The position numbers and the translations under genes were made by a program. Of a stretch of 64,000 nucleotides of DNA, positions 50,143 to 57,809 are shown piece after piece. Each line of letters begins with the position of its first letter. Position 1 is the first letter of the stretch. The notes beneath the pieces are model-generated. The model searched no databases, had not been told where the DNA came from, and saw only the letters and a program-made list of their open reading frames with translations. This DNA comes from JAANXG01 sp034520625 (GTDB lineage Bacteria; Pseudomonadota; Gammaproteobacteria; Arenicellales; JAANXG01), in NCBI GenBank assembly GCA_034520625.1, contig JAXHNI010000005.1, forward strand, positions 62,001 through 126,000, given 5' to 3'.

Positions 50143-51756
50143 CTACGGAGCGTCTTCGACTGCCTGGGGCGGCAGCGGCTCGCGTCCAAGGATGATATCG
50201 GCAGCCTTCTCCGCCACCATGATGACCGGCGCGTTGATATTTCCGTTGGTAATCTCCGGGAACACCGAGGCATCCACCACCGCCAGGTTTTCCACGCCAC
50301 GGACGCGCAGCGACGCATCCACCACCGCCCCGTCGTCCTCGCCCATGCGGCAGGTGCCGCAGGGATGGTAGGCACTCTCGGCATTGCGGCGTACAAAGTC
50401 GAGGACCTGCTCGGCGCTCCGGACATCCGGGCCGGGTGACAGCTCTTCGCCACGAAAGGCATCAAACGCCGGCTGGGCAAAGATTTCCCGGGTCTTTTCG
50501 ACCGCCTCCACCCATTCCCGCCGGTCCTGCTCCGTGGACAGGTAGTTGAACAGTATGGACGGGGCCTCCCGATGGTCGGCGCTTCGCAGCACGACGCGGC
50601 CCCGGGAATCGGAGCGCATGGGGCCCACGTGGGCCTGGAAGCCGTGCTGTTTCTGCGGCGTGCCGTCGTAGCGGATCGCCACGGGCAGGAAATGAAACTG
50701 CAGATTGGGATAGCTGCAATCCGGATTTGACCTGACGAAGCCGCCCGCCTCGAAGTGGTTGGTGGCGCCGGGACCGGTGTTGAACAGGTACCATTCCAGT
50801 CCGATCAATGCCTGACGCCACGGCTTCAGCGCCGGGTACAGCGAAACCGGCCGGGTGCAGGCCTGCTGCAGATAGATCTCAAGATGGTCCTGCAGATTGC
50901 GGCCGACCCCATCTAGATTCGACAGCGTCCGGATACCCAGGTCCCGGAGTACGTCCGCCGGTCCGACCCCCGACAACTGCAGCAACTGCGGTGAATTGAA
51001 CGCGCCGCCGCACAGAATAACCTGGCCGGCGCGGATCTTCTCCCCGCCGGCGGTCTCAACACCTACTGCCCGGGTGCCGTCGAACAGGATCCGGGCGACC
51101 AGGGTCCGGTCGCGGATTTCCAGATTCGGCCGGTTCAGGGCCGGCTGAAGATAAGCCCTCGCCGTGCTCATGCGCCGACCGCGGTGCACGGTCATGTCGA
51201 AACGGCACACGCCTTCCTGGCTGCGCCCGTTGTAGTCCTCGGTATACGGGTAGCCCGCCTGTTGGCCGGCCTGCAGCCAGGCTTCGAACAGCGGGTTGTC
51301 GCCCGCACCCACGGATACCGCGAGCGGGCCGCTGTCGCCGCGATAGGGGCTCGAACCGCCCAGCCAGGTCTCCATCTTCCGGAAGTACGGCAGGCAATGC
51401 TCGTAACGCCATGCCTCGAGACCGGGACGGGCGGCCCAGCGGGCAAAGTCACCGGGATGCCCACGGACGAATATCATGCCATTGATGCTCGACGAGCCGC
51501 CCCACCCCTTGCCACGGGGGTGCATCACCCGGCGGCCATCCATCCGGGGCTCGGGATCCGACTGGTAGCCCCAGTTGTAAGTTCGGCCGTTCAGCGGCCA
51601 GGTGAGGGCGGCCGGCATGTGAACCCGGAAATCCCACCAGGGCGGCCGTCTGCCGGCCTCCACCACGAGCACCCGGCTCGACGCCTCCTCCGAGAGTCGA
51701 TTCGCCAGGACGCAGCCCGCGGAACCGGCGCCTATGATCAGAAAATCTATGGTCAT
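50143..51756 (-). CDS. GMC-family oxidoreductase (choline dehydrogenase BetA-like)
   Basis: A 537-residue FAD alcohol oxidoreductase. The N-terminal dinucleotide motif is FLIIGAGSAGCVLANRL (about 5-21); GMC signature 1 is around KGWGGSSSINGMIF (about 83-96), signature 2 is GAFNSPQLLQLSGVG, and the C-terminal catalytic pair is His in YHPCGTCRMG (about 463) and Asn in TNGNINAP (about 510). It fits the BetA/choline dehydrogenase branch, which oxidises choline to betaine aldehyde and further to betaine. Other small or aromatic alcohols are possible. It converges on fhs. With the betaine-use genes in this window a choline role is likely. Confidence 0.85.
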   Translation of the reverse strand: MTIDFLIIGAGSAGCVLANRLSEEASSRVLVVEAGRRPPWWDFRVHMPAALTWPLNGRTYNWGYQSDPEPRMDGRRVMHPRGKGWGGSSSINGMIFVRGHPGDFARWAARPGLEAWRYEHCLPYFRKMETWLGGSSPYRGDSGPLAVSVGAGDNPLFEAWLQAGQQAGYPYTEDYNGRSQEGVCRFDMTVHRGRRMSTARAYLQPALNRPNLEIRDRTLVARILFDGTRAVGVETAGGEKIRAGQVILCGGAFNSPQLLQLSGVGPADVLRDLGIRTLSNLDGVGRNLQDHLEIYLQQACTRPVSLYPALKPWRQALIGLEWYLFNTGPGATNHFEAGGFVRSNPDCSYPNLQFHFLPVAIRYDGTPQKQHGFQAHVGPMRSDSRGRVVLRSADHREAPSILFNYLSTEQDRREWVEAVEKTREIFAQPAFDAFRGEELSPGPDVRSAEQVLDFVRRNAESAYHPCGTCRMGEDDGAVVDASLRVRGVENLAVVDASVFPEITNGNINAPVIMVAEKAADIILGREPLPPQAVEDAP

Positions 51757-51978
51757 GCCTGCTTGTCCCCCCGTTCGGCGGAAAAAGACCGGGAGCGCGG
51801 GCTGCCGCGGGCCCCGGATTGATCGACGTCCCTCAAGTCGTGGTACGGTGTCGGTTCCGCTAAGGTGTCGCCATGGCGCCGATGGTACTCGACTCGCGCC
51901 GACGTGGCGATGCGCGGACCGGCGGCGTCCCGGGACCGCTGCGCCGATATGGGATTCCGGCGGCGCCGGGGCTTGCGG

Positions 51979-52008
51979 GTTTATGTTTATAATGTATCCA
52001 CAGCGACT
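51979..52008 (+). promoter_or_regulatory. Candidate promoter of the coiled-coil stress gene
   Basis: A TATAAT hexamer at 51988-51993 sits in a TTTATGTTTATAATG context, 37 bp before the start codon at 52030. No good -35 is seen at 17 bp, so it may use an extended -10 or an activator. The region 51757-51978 holds nothing else. Confidence 0.4.
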
Positions 52009-52029
52009 TCATCAACGAGGTGCCCCATC

Positions 52030-52317
52030 ATGACCGACAAAAACGAGTTCGTCGAAAAGCTCAAGACCCAGATTGACGAATGGAACGCCGAAATCAAGAA
52101 GATGGAAGCCCACGCAGACAAGGCGAAGGCCGATGCCAAGACGCAGTACGAGGAGAGCCTGCAGAAACTCCGCGAACAACGCGACGAGGCTCAGAAGAAA
52201 ATGCAGGAGCTCCAGCAGTCCAGCGACGCCGCCTGGGACGACATGAGAAAAGGCGCCGAGAAAATGTGGGCAAGCGTCGAAGAGACGTTCAGAAACGCCT
52301 GGTCCCGATTCCGGTAG
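52030..52317 (+). CDS. Coiled-coil stress-response protein (sll1863 family-like)
   Basis: A 95-residue charged helical protein with strong heptad content throughout (FVEKLKTQIDEWNAEIKKMEAHADKAKADAKTQY type pattern). This layout matches the small sll1863-family stress proteins found in many proteobacteria and cyanobacteria. No signal peptide. It is preceded by a TATAAT box. I started at 52030 because upstream residues are arginine-rich. Function beyond stress association is unknown. Confidence 0.7.
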   Translation: MTDKNEFVEKLKTQIDEWNAEIKKMEAHADKAKADAKTQYEESLQKLREQRDEAQKKMQELQQSSDAAWDDMRKGAEKMWASVEETFRNAWSRFR

Positions 52318-52404
52318 CGAGGCGGCTTCCGCGCGGCGCGCGGCGGCGGGTTCCCCCGAACGCCCGGGCCTCCCCGGATTCCGGCGCTTTGCGCCCGGAC
52401 GGCA

Positions 52405-52839
52405 TCACTCGTGCTCCGCCCGGGACTTTACAGCCTGATTCATCTCGATAAATCCCGCTCGGATGGGGCCGTCGAGGCGTTTTCCGAAAAATGGAATCAG
52501 CACGCCCGAAAAGCGCTCTCCGTGGATGAACCTGGCACGCCCGGGCGCCAGCGATTCGATCCGGAAGTAATGCTCGCCATTGAACAAGCCGGGCACCGGC
52601 AACCCGCCCCGCCAGCGCAGCTCGCGGTTCTCGACGCACGCCAGCACCACGGGTTGAAAGCTCATTCCACGGCCCGCGGGCGGCTGGACAGAAATCTCCA
52701 GCCGGCTTCCCGTTGACGGCGTGCCGGAAATACTGCGTATAAAGGGATTCCACTCCGGGTAGGACGGAAAATCCGTCAGAATCGACCAGATTCTGACCGG
52801 GTCCGCCTCCACTTCTATGTCCGTAACGATATGATGCAT
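52405..52839 (-). CDS. SRPBCC (START/Bet v1-like) domain protein
   Basis: A 144-residue single-domain SRPBCC protein. IEVEADPVRIWSILTDFPSYPEWNPFIRSI is the characteristic opening, with the hydrophobic ligand cavity and C-terminal helix (about 120-144) following. Members bind hydrophobic ligands or assist in lipid or polyketide handling. I chose ATG 52839, 87 bp inside the longest frame, since MHHIVTDIEVEADP matches the family start. It converges on the coiled-coil gene with about 88 bp between. Substrate unknown. Confidence 0.85.
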   Translation of the reverse strand: MHHIVTDIEVEADPVRIWSILTDFPSYPEWNPFIRSISGTPSTGSRLEISVQPPAGRGMSFQPVVLACVENRELRWRGGLPVPGLFNGEHYFRIESLAPGRARFIHGERFSGVLIPFFGKRLDGPIRAGFIEMNQAVKSRAEHE

Positions 52840-53031
52840 GTCAGGTGGCTTCAGACCGCCGCGCGGGCGACAGTGGAGTATTCCTTGGCTCGGGACGGTC
52901 ACCGCCCCGACTGCGTAAGATAACACACCAATACCGCTTCCGGCGCGCAGGCATGTCGCGGGACGTCGTGTTCCGGTTGCGGCCGTGATTTGCTATGTTG
53001 ACCGCATAATGAGGCATATCGACATTCACCC

Positions 53032-53925
53032 ATGACCAGGAAGACGAGCGTATCGCTGGTGCTGGGCAGCGGCGGCGCCCGTGGCCTGGCGCATATAGGC
53101 GTCATAGAATGGCTGGAGGAGAACGGCTACGAAATCACGTCAATCTCCGGATCCTCAATGGGCGCGCTTGTTGGAGGGATCTATGCCGCCGGGGAGCTCG
53201 AGACCTACAAGCTCTGGGTCACGGCGCTGGCCCGCTCCGATGTCGTTCGAATGCTGGATCTTTCCTTCGGGTGGAGCGGGCTACTGAAGGGTGAACGAAT
53301 TATCAGCAAGCTGCGCGACCTGATCGGCGACCGGGAGATCCAGGACTTGCCGATTTCCTACACGGCCGTTGCCACGGACATTGAGCGGGGGAAGGAAGTC
53401 TGGTTGTCCCGGGGATCGCTGTTCGACGCCATACGCGCTTCCATTGCCGTGCCACTGGTATTCACGCCCTACGAGATAAACGGCCGGAAGCTGCTGGACG
53501 GCGGGCTGCTGAACCCCTTGCCCGTCGCCCCAACCCTGCGTGATCAGAATGACATCACCATTGCCGTGAATGTCGATGCCCCGCCCGGGCGAAGACCCGG
53601 AGCCGGCGAGTGTCAACCGTCCGCCGACCCCGCCCCGGAAGACGGTGACGACGACAGCCAGTCCTACCGTGACCGTATCAATGCGTTCATCCAGGAACTC
53701 CAGGGGAAATTCATGCCCGACAAAGAGCCGGATTGGGGATTCTTCGACGTCATGATGCTGTCTATCGAAACAATGCAAAGTACCATTGTCAGAATGAAGA
53801 TGGCGCCCTACACGCCCGACTACTATCTGACCATCAGCAGGGACGCGGCGCGCGCCCACGAGTTTCACCGCGCCCGGGAACTGATTCAGCTCGGCCGCGA
53901 CACGGCAGCGCGCCATCTATCCTAG
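53032..53925 (+). CDS. Patatin-like phospholipase
   Basis: A 297-residue patatin-domain lipid acyl hydrolase. The oxyanion loop GSGGARGLAHIG (12-23), nucleophile Ser42 in G-S-S-M-G (40-44) and catalytic Asp in LLDGGLLNPLP (about 157) form the Ser-Asp dyad. A charged insert (about 180-225) separates core and C-terminal helices. No signal peptide, so it is cytosolic or membrane-associated, as RssA-type proteins are. It would hydrolyse phospholipid or lysophospholipid acyl groups. About 190 bp of divergent gap precede it. The next gene follows after 30 bp. Confidence 0.9.
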   Translation: MTRKTSVSLVLGSGGARGLAHIGVIEWLEENGYEITSISGSSMGALVGGIYAAGELETYKLWVTALARSDVVRMLDLSFGWSGLLKGERIISKLRDLIGDREIQDLPISYTAVATDIERGKEVWLSRGSLFDAIRASIAVPLVFTPYEINGRKLLDGGLLNPLPVAPTLRDQNDITIAVNVDAPPGRRPGAGECQPSADPAPEDGDDDSQSYRDRINAFIQELQGKFMPDKEPDWGFFDVMMLSIETMQSTIVRMKMAPYTPDYYLTISRDAARAHEFHRARELIQLGRDTAARHLS

Positions 53926-53955
53926 TAGCGCCCCCCTACGGCTCGGAGATACACA

Positions 53956-54339
53956 ATGCTGACAGTCAACTCGAAACGCATGGCCGTCTTCCTGACAGGC
54001 CTGACATTCCTTTTCACTTCGCTCACCGGCGGCGTCAACGCCGCCATGGTGGGAACGGAGACGGCCGTTGGCAGCGGGGAGCGCACGGCCCGGATCGCCG
54101 AGATTCAGAGCTGGATCATGCAGGGCGGTGTTCAGGACCAGCTGGTTGCCATGGGGGTCGACCCGGCGCACGCTGCCGACCGCGTGGCGGGAATGACCGG
54201 GGAGGAGCTTCGCGTGCTGCACGACCAGATTGAGGACTTACCCGCCGGCGCGGGGGCGCTCGAGGTCATCGGCGTCGTGTTCGTCGTGCTGCTGATACTG
54301 GAGTTTGTCGGCATCACGGATATATTCGCCCATTTCTGA
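53956..54339 (+). CDS. PA2779-family small membrane protein
   Basis: A 127-residue protein with a signal-like segment (AVFLTGLTFLFTSLTGGVNA), an amphipathic middle (IAEIQSWIMQGGVQDQLVAMGVDPAHAADRVAGM) and a C-terminal transmembrane helix (LEVIGVVFVVLLILEFVGI). This is the layout of the PA2779 family of Pseudomonas, of unknown function. GGAG precedes the ATG. In other genomes a PA2778-type cysteine peptidase follows; none is present here. Confidence 0.75.
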   Translation: MLTVNSKRMAVFLTGLTFLFTSLTGGVNAAMVGTETAVGSGERTARIAEIQSWIMQGGVQDQLVAMGVDPAHAADRVAGMTGEELRVLHDQIEDLPAGAGALEVIGVVFVVLLILEFVGITDIFAHF

Positions 54340-54414
54340 CGCCCCGGACTGGTTCAAGGGAACTGGTCATGGCTCGGCGACCGAAGCCATGGTCGGTCGA
54401 GAGGTGCGGCCCCG

Positions 54415-54810
54415 TCAATTGCCGTTTCCGCTTTCGGAAACCGTGTTTTTGTCGCTCATGATGTTATCCCGGGTCTGGCGCACTACCACCACCAGTCCCT
54501 CCGAAGTTTCCGATGGCCTGATTCGAACCTGGTCCATGGGAAGGTGGACACTGCGCCCTCCGATTCCCAGGAAGCCGCCTGCGTGCACGACAACACGCTC
54601 GATACGGCCGCATTCATCCATGACCAGGTCGGACACCTCGCCGATCTCCTCGCGGATCGGGTTCGTCACCCGCATTCCGATCAGCCGCCGCAACGAAACC
54701 GCGGAATCGAAAACGACTCCTCCGTCCGACCCGGTCATGCAGGGCGGCGCCGCCTCGGAAACGGGCCGGCCCAACGGCGATGTCCCCTCGGCGGTAGCAT
54801 CTCCGGACAC
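54415..54810 (-). CDS. PRC-barrel domain protein
   Basis: A 131-residue protein with a PRC-barrel fold (about 30-90): SAVSLRRLIGMRVTNPIREEIGEVSDLVMDECGRIERVVVH. Such domains occur in photosynthetic reaction-centre H subunits and in the RNA-processing protein RimM, but stand-alone versions are often stress or envelope related. It probably starts with GTG 54810. It lies between the PA2779-like gene and the activator relic. Function unknown. Confidence 0.75.
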   Translation of the reverse strand: MSGDATAEGTSPLGRPVSEAAPPCMTGSDGGVVFDSAVSLRRLIGMRVTNPIREEIGEVSDLVMDECGRIERVVVHAGGFLGIGGRSVHLPMDQVRIRPSETSEGLVVVVRQTRDNIMSDKNTVSESGNGN

Positions 54811-54891
54811 GGTTTCGGGCCCGTCCCCCGCGGCCTGATGCGCGGGAACCGAACGAACGCTCGACCCCGCGCAGGCCGGCGGCGCCCGCCG

Positions 54892-56160
54892 TCAACGCTT
54901 GAAAGCGGCAGCGTCGATATCGTGCTTGGCCAGCAACTTGTGAAAATCCGTGCGGTTCCGCCGGGCAAGCTTTGACGCCTGGGTGACATTGCCGTTGGTT
55001 GCCGCCAGGAGCTGTATGAGATAGCCCCGCATGAATTCATCCCGTGCTTCGCTCAGGGACGGCAGCTTTGTGGCACTGGACCCGAGCGTGCTCTCAACGA
55101 TTTCTGCGCTGATTACCCGGGACGGCGACAGCGCTACGGTCTGGTCCACGACATTCTGAAGCTGGCGCACGTTGCCCGGCCACTTCTGCGACATCAGCAG
55201 CTCCATGGCTTCGGGGGAGAACGAATTTCTACTGGAACCCGCTTCTTCGGCAAGACGATGCAGGCGACTGGCCGCCAGCGGCGGGATGTCCTCGATACGA
55301 TCAGACAACGACGGCAGGTCAACGGATACGACATTCAGGCGGTAGAACAGGTCTTCCCGGAACTCGCCGGCCTCCATGGCCTCCTCCAGGTTCCGGTTGG
55401 TCGCGGAAATTATCCTGGCGTCGACATCGACAACCTGTTCGCTTCCCAGGGGCCGCACCTTCCCATCCTCGATCACCCTCAGGACTTTCGCCTGGAGAAT
55501 CTTCGGCATGTCGCCGATCTCGTCCAACAGCAGGGTCCCCTTGTGCGCCTGCTCGAACAGACCGGGATGGTTGCGCGTGGCACCGCTGAACGCGCCCTTG
55601 CGATAGCCGAACAGCTCCGACTCCAGCAGATCAGTGGGGATGGCCGCGCAATTGAACGCGACGAAATCGTCCTGCCGGTCCGGATCGCCTCGGACCGATT
55701 CGTCCTTCAGCAGGTCGGCGCCCTCGCGGATACTTGCCAGTGGCGTTTTCAACTGATGGGACATCTCCCGGAAGAATCGTTCCTTGATCTGGTCCACCTC
55801 CCCGAGGCGGTTGCGAAGCCAATCCAGTCGTGCTCCGAGCTCCGCAATGTCGGACGGCCCTTCTATATTGATCATTTCGTCGAAGTGTCCCTGACCGAGT
55901 CGCCGGATGTGCGAATCGATCCGGCGAATCGGTTTGGCGATAAACCACGCGAAGATAACAACAAATGCGGCGACGAACACAGAGGAGGTTCCCCATATCC
56001 AGTACAGCGTCACCCGTGCCGTCTCGACCCTCTGCGCAGCGGCATCCAACTGGCTGCGGATGGCGGAGTTGGAAAAGAACCTGAGGTTGTCGGAGAGTGC
56101 CACCAGCTTCTCGAAGTTCTCGTTGTTGAACTCCGTTCCGGGTGGCCCGGATTCAGCCAT
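54892..56160 (-). pseudogene. In-frame fusion relic of a GlrK-type sensor kinase and a GlrR-type sigma-54 activator
   Basis: A 422-residue frame joins two proteins normally encoded side by side. Residues about 15-50 resemble the end of a periplasmic domain, 52-74 form a transmembrane helix, 75-127 a HAMP domain and 130-150 a histidine box with H135 (SHQLKTPLAS). The frame then switches at about 157-166 into an AAA+ activator lacking its Walker A and receiver domain but retaining NCAAIPTDLLESELFG, GAFSGAT (189-195), LLLDEIGDM, the R-finger region and a Fis-type helix-turn-helix at the C-terminus. The kinase catalytic domain and its first transmembrane helix are missing; a stop lies just upstream. 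Without Walker A it should not hydrolyse ATP, so I read it as a deletion relic. Confidence 0.8.
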
Positions 56161-56699
56161 TCCAGCGTATCAATGAGGCGAAAATGCTTCTGAGTGTAAA
56201 GATTGTATGGGAAGCGCCGTCACGCTGCCTGCTGTCGCAGCCCAGGCCCGCAGCAACCTGTCCCCGGCTCATTTCCGGCAATCGGACCATGGGACCCGTC
56301 CATGCGGTCGCTTCGCATTGATCGTCTGGTCGTTTGATGGTGCAATGCCCGTGCCAGATCCGATGGGACACGGAATCCGGGGTTTGGCCCCGGTACCGTC
56401 GCTCATTCCCCACATCAGAGGCGGCTGCACAGGGACGGAGCCCCTCGACACGCGCCAGCGGAGCGGTGTTTCCAACGTTCACTCCTGTGGGCGAATGCAG
56501 ACACCCGGCCGACGGCGGTGCATCCCCCGGTTGAACGCAGCCCGCCGGTGCCGGGACGCCAGCGGACGCGAATGCCGGTTCATTCGTCCGAACCGGTATG
56601 CGTATTGATCCAGATCAACCACAACGGACGGCTGCGCGGCATGATAGCCGGTGGTATCACCGTTGATGCCTTCAACCGGGAGGTCCCCAGATCAAAACC
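56161..56699. other. Gap upstream of the efflux operon
   Basis: About 540 bp with no convincing gene. Possible frames here are short and arginine-rich. It may be leftover DNA from the deletion that removed the 5' part of the sensor kinase. Promoter elements for the RND operon should lie near its right end, but no clear boxes stand out. Confidence 0.45.
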
Positions 56700-57809
56700 A
56701 TGAGCGAACATCTCTCCCCGGCGCGCAGCTACCGGGCAAAAGCCGCCGCGCCGGCACGGTCCACGGTTTCGAACTGGCGTGCCCTTGCAATGGCGATGTG
56801 CCTGACGATCGCCCCGGCGACAACCGCCGCAGAGACGGATCTGCCGACCATCAGCGCCCGCGCCGCCGATGTGGACACCGAAGTGGTGCTGGACGGCGTC
56901 GTCGAAGCCGTGAACCGATCCACGGTTTCCGCCCAGGTCTCGGCCCGCGTTGTGGCATTGCCGTTCGACGTCGATGATTTCGTAACTCAGGGAGAAGTCA
57001 TTGTCCGGTTCCGCGACACCGAGCAGAAAGCCCGGGTGGAGGGCGCCCGGGCCAACCTGGAGGAGGCCCGGGCCCAGCTGGAGCGCGCGCGCTCGGACTA
57101 CGATAGATACCTCGGCCTGCGGGAGAAGAATCTCGTATCCAGCTCCCAGTTGGACCAGGTGCGCGCTGCATTCGAATCGGCCGAGGCCCGGGCGGAGGCG
57201 GTCCGGGCAGGTCTCGATGAGGCGCTAGAGGCGCTGGAGAATACGGTAGTCAAGGCACCCTTCAGCGGTATAGTCACGGCGCGACATGTGGAGATTGGTG
57301 AAACCGCCACGGTAGGCCAGCCGTTGATGACCGGTCTGTCGCTGGAGCATCTGCGCGTCGTTGCGGAGGTTCCGCAGCAGCACATCGGTGCGCTCCGCAG
57401 CCATCAGAGCGCCCGCGTCATCCTGCCGGATAGCGGATCACTGCCGGCGGAGGCACTGCGAATCTTCCCCTATGCCTCGGAGCGAACCCACACGTTCCGC
57501 GTTCGGGCCTCACTGCCCGAAGGCCGGTACGGTATTTACCCCGGGATGCTCGTGAAGGTGGCCTTCGTCAGCGGCCGGCGCGAACGCCTGCTGGTTCCCG
57601 CCGCCGCGATCGTGAGGCGCAGCGAAGTCACCGCCGTATATGTTCTGGACGAGAACGACCGGGTGCATTTTCGCCAGGTTCGTGTCGGTACGGCGCACCA
57701 GGACGGACAGGTACCTGTACTTGCCGGCCTCGAAGTCGGGGAATCCGTGGTCACGGACCCGGTGGCTGCCGCCATGGCTCACCGGAATCGCGGGGCAGCC
57801 GCCGAATGA
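56700..57809 (+). CDS. RND efflux periplasmic adaptor subunit
   Basis: A 369-residue membrane-fusion protein. An N-terminal hydrophobic segment (about 28-44) serves as signal or anchor; no clear lipobox. Residues 60-110 hold the first barrel-sandwich half (VEAVNRSTVSAQVSARVVAL and VDDFVTQGEVIVRF), 110-170 the alpha-hairpin coiled coil (heptad-like RARSDYDRYLGLREKNLVSSSQLDQV), 180-215 the second sandwich half (VVKAPFSGIVTARHVEIG), then the beta-barrel. It links the inner-membrane pump to an outer-membrane channel. It overlaps the pump gene by 4 bp; no TolC-like gene is next to it. Confidence 0.9.
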   Translation: MSEHLSPARSYRAKAAAPARSTVSNWRALAMAMCLTIAPATTAAETDLPTISARAADVDTEVVLDGVVEAVNRSTVSAQVSARVVALPFDVDDFVTQGEVIVRFRDTEQKARVEGARANLEEARAQLERARSDYDRYLGLREKNLVSSSQLDQVRAAFESAEARAEAVRAGLDEALEALENTVVKAPFSGIVTARHVEIGETATVGQPLMTGLSLEHLRVVAEVPQQHIGALRSHQSARVILPDSGSLPAEALRIFPYASERTHTFRVRASLPEGRYGIYPGMLVKVAFVSGRRERLLVPAAAIVRRSEVTAVYVLDENDRVHFRQVRVGTAHQDGQVPVLAGLEVGESVVTDPVAAAMAHRNRGAAAE

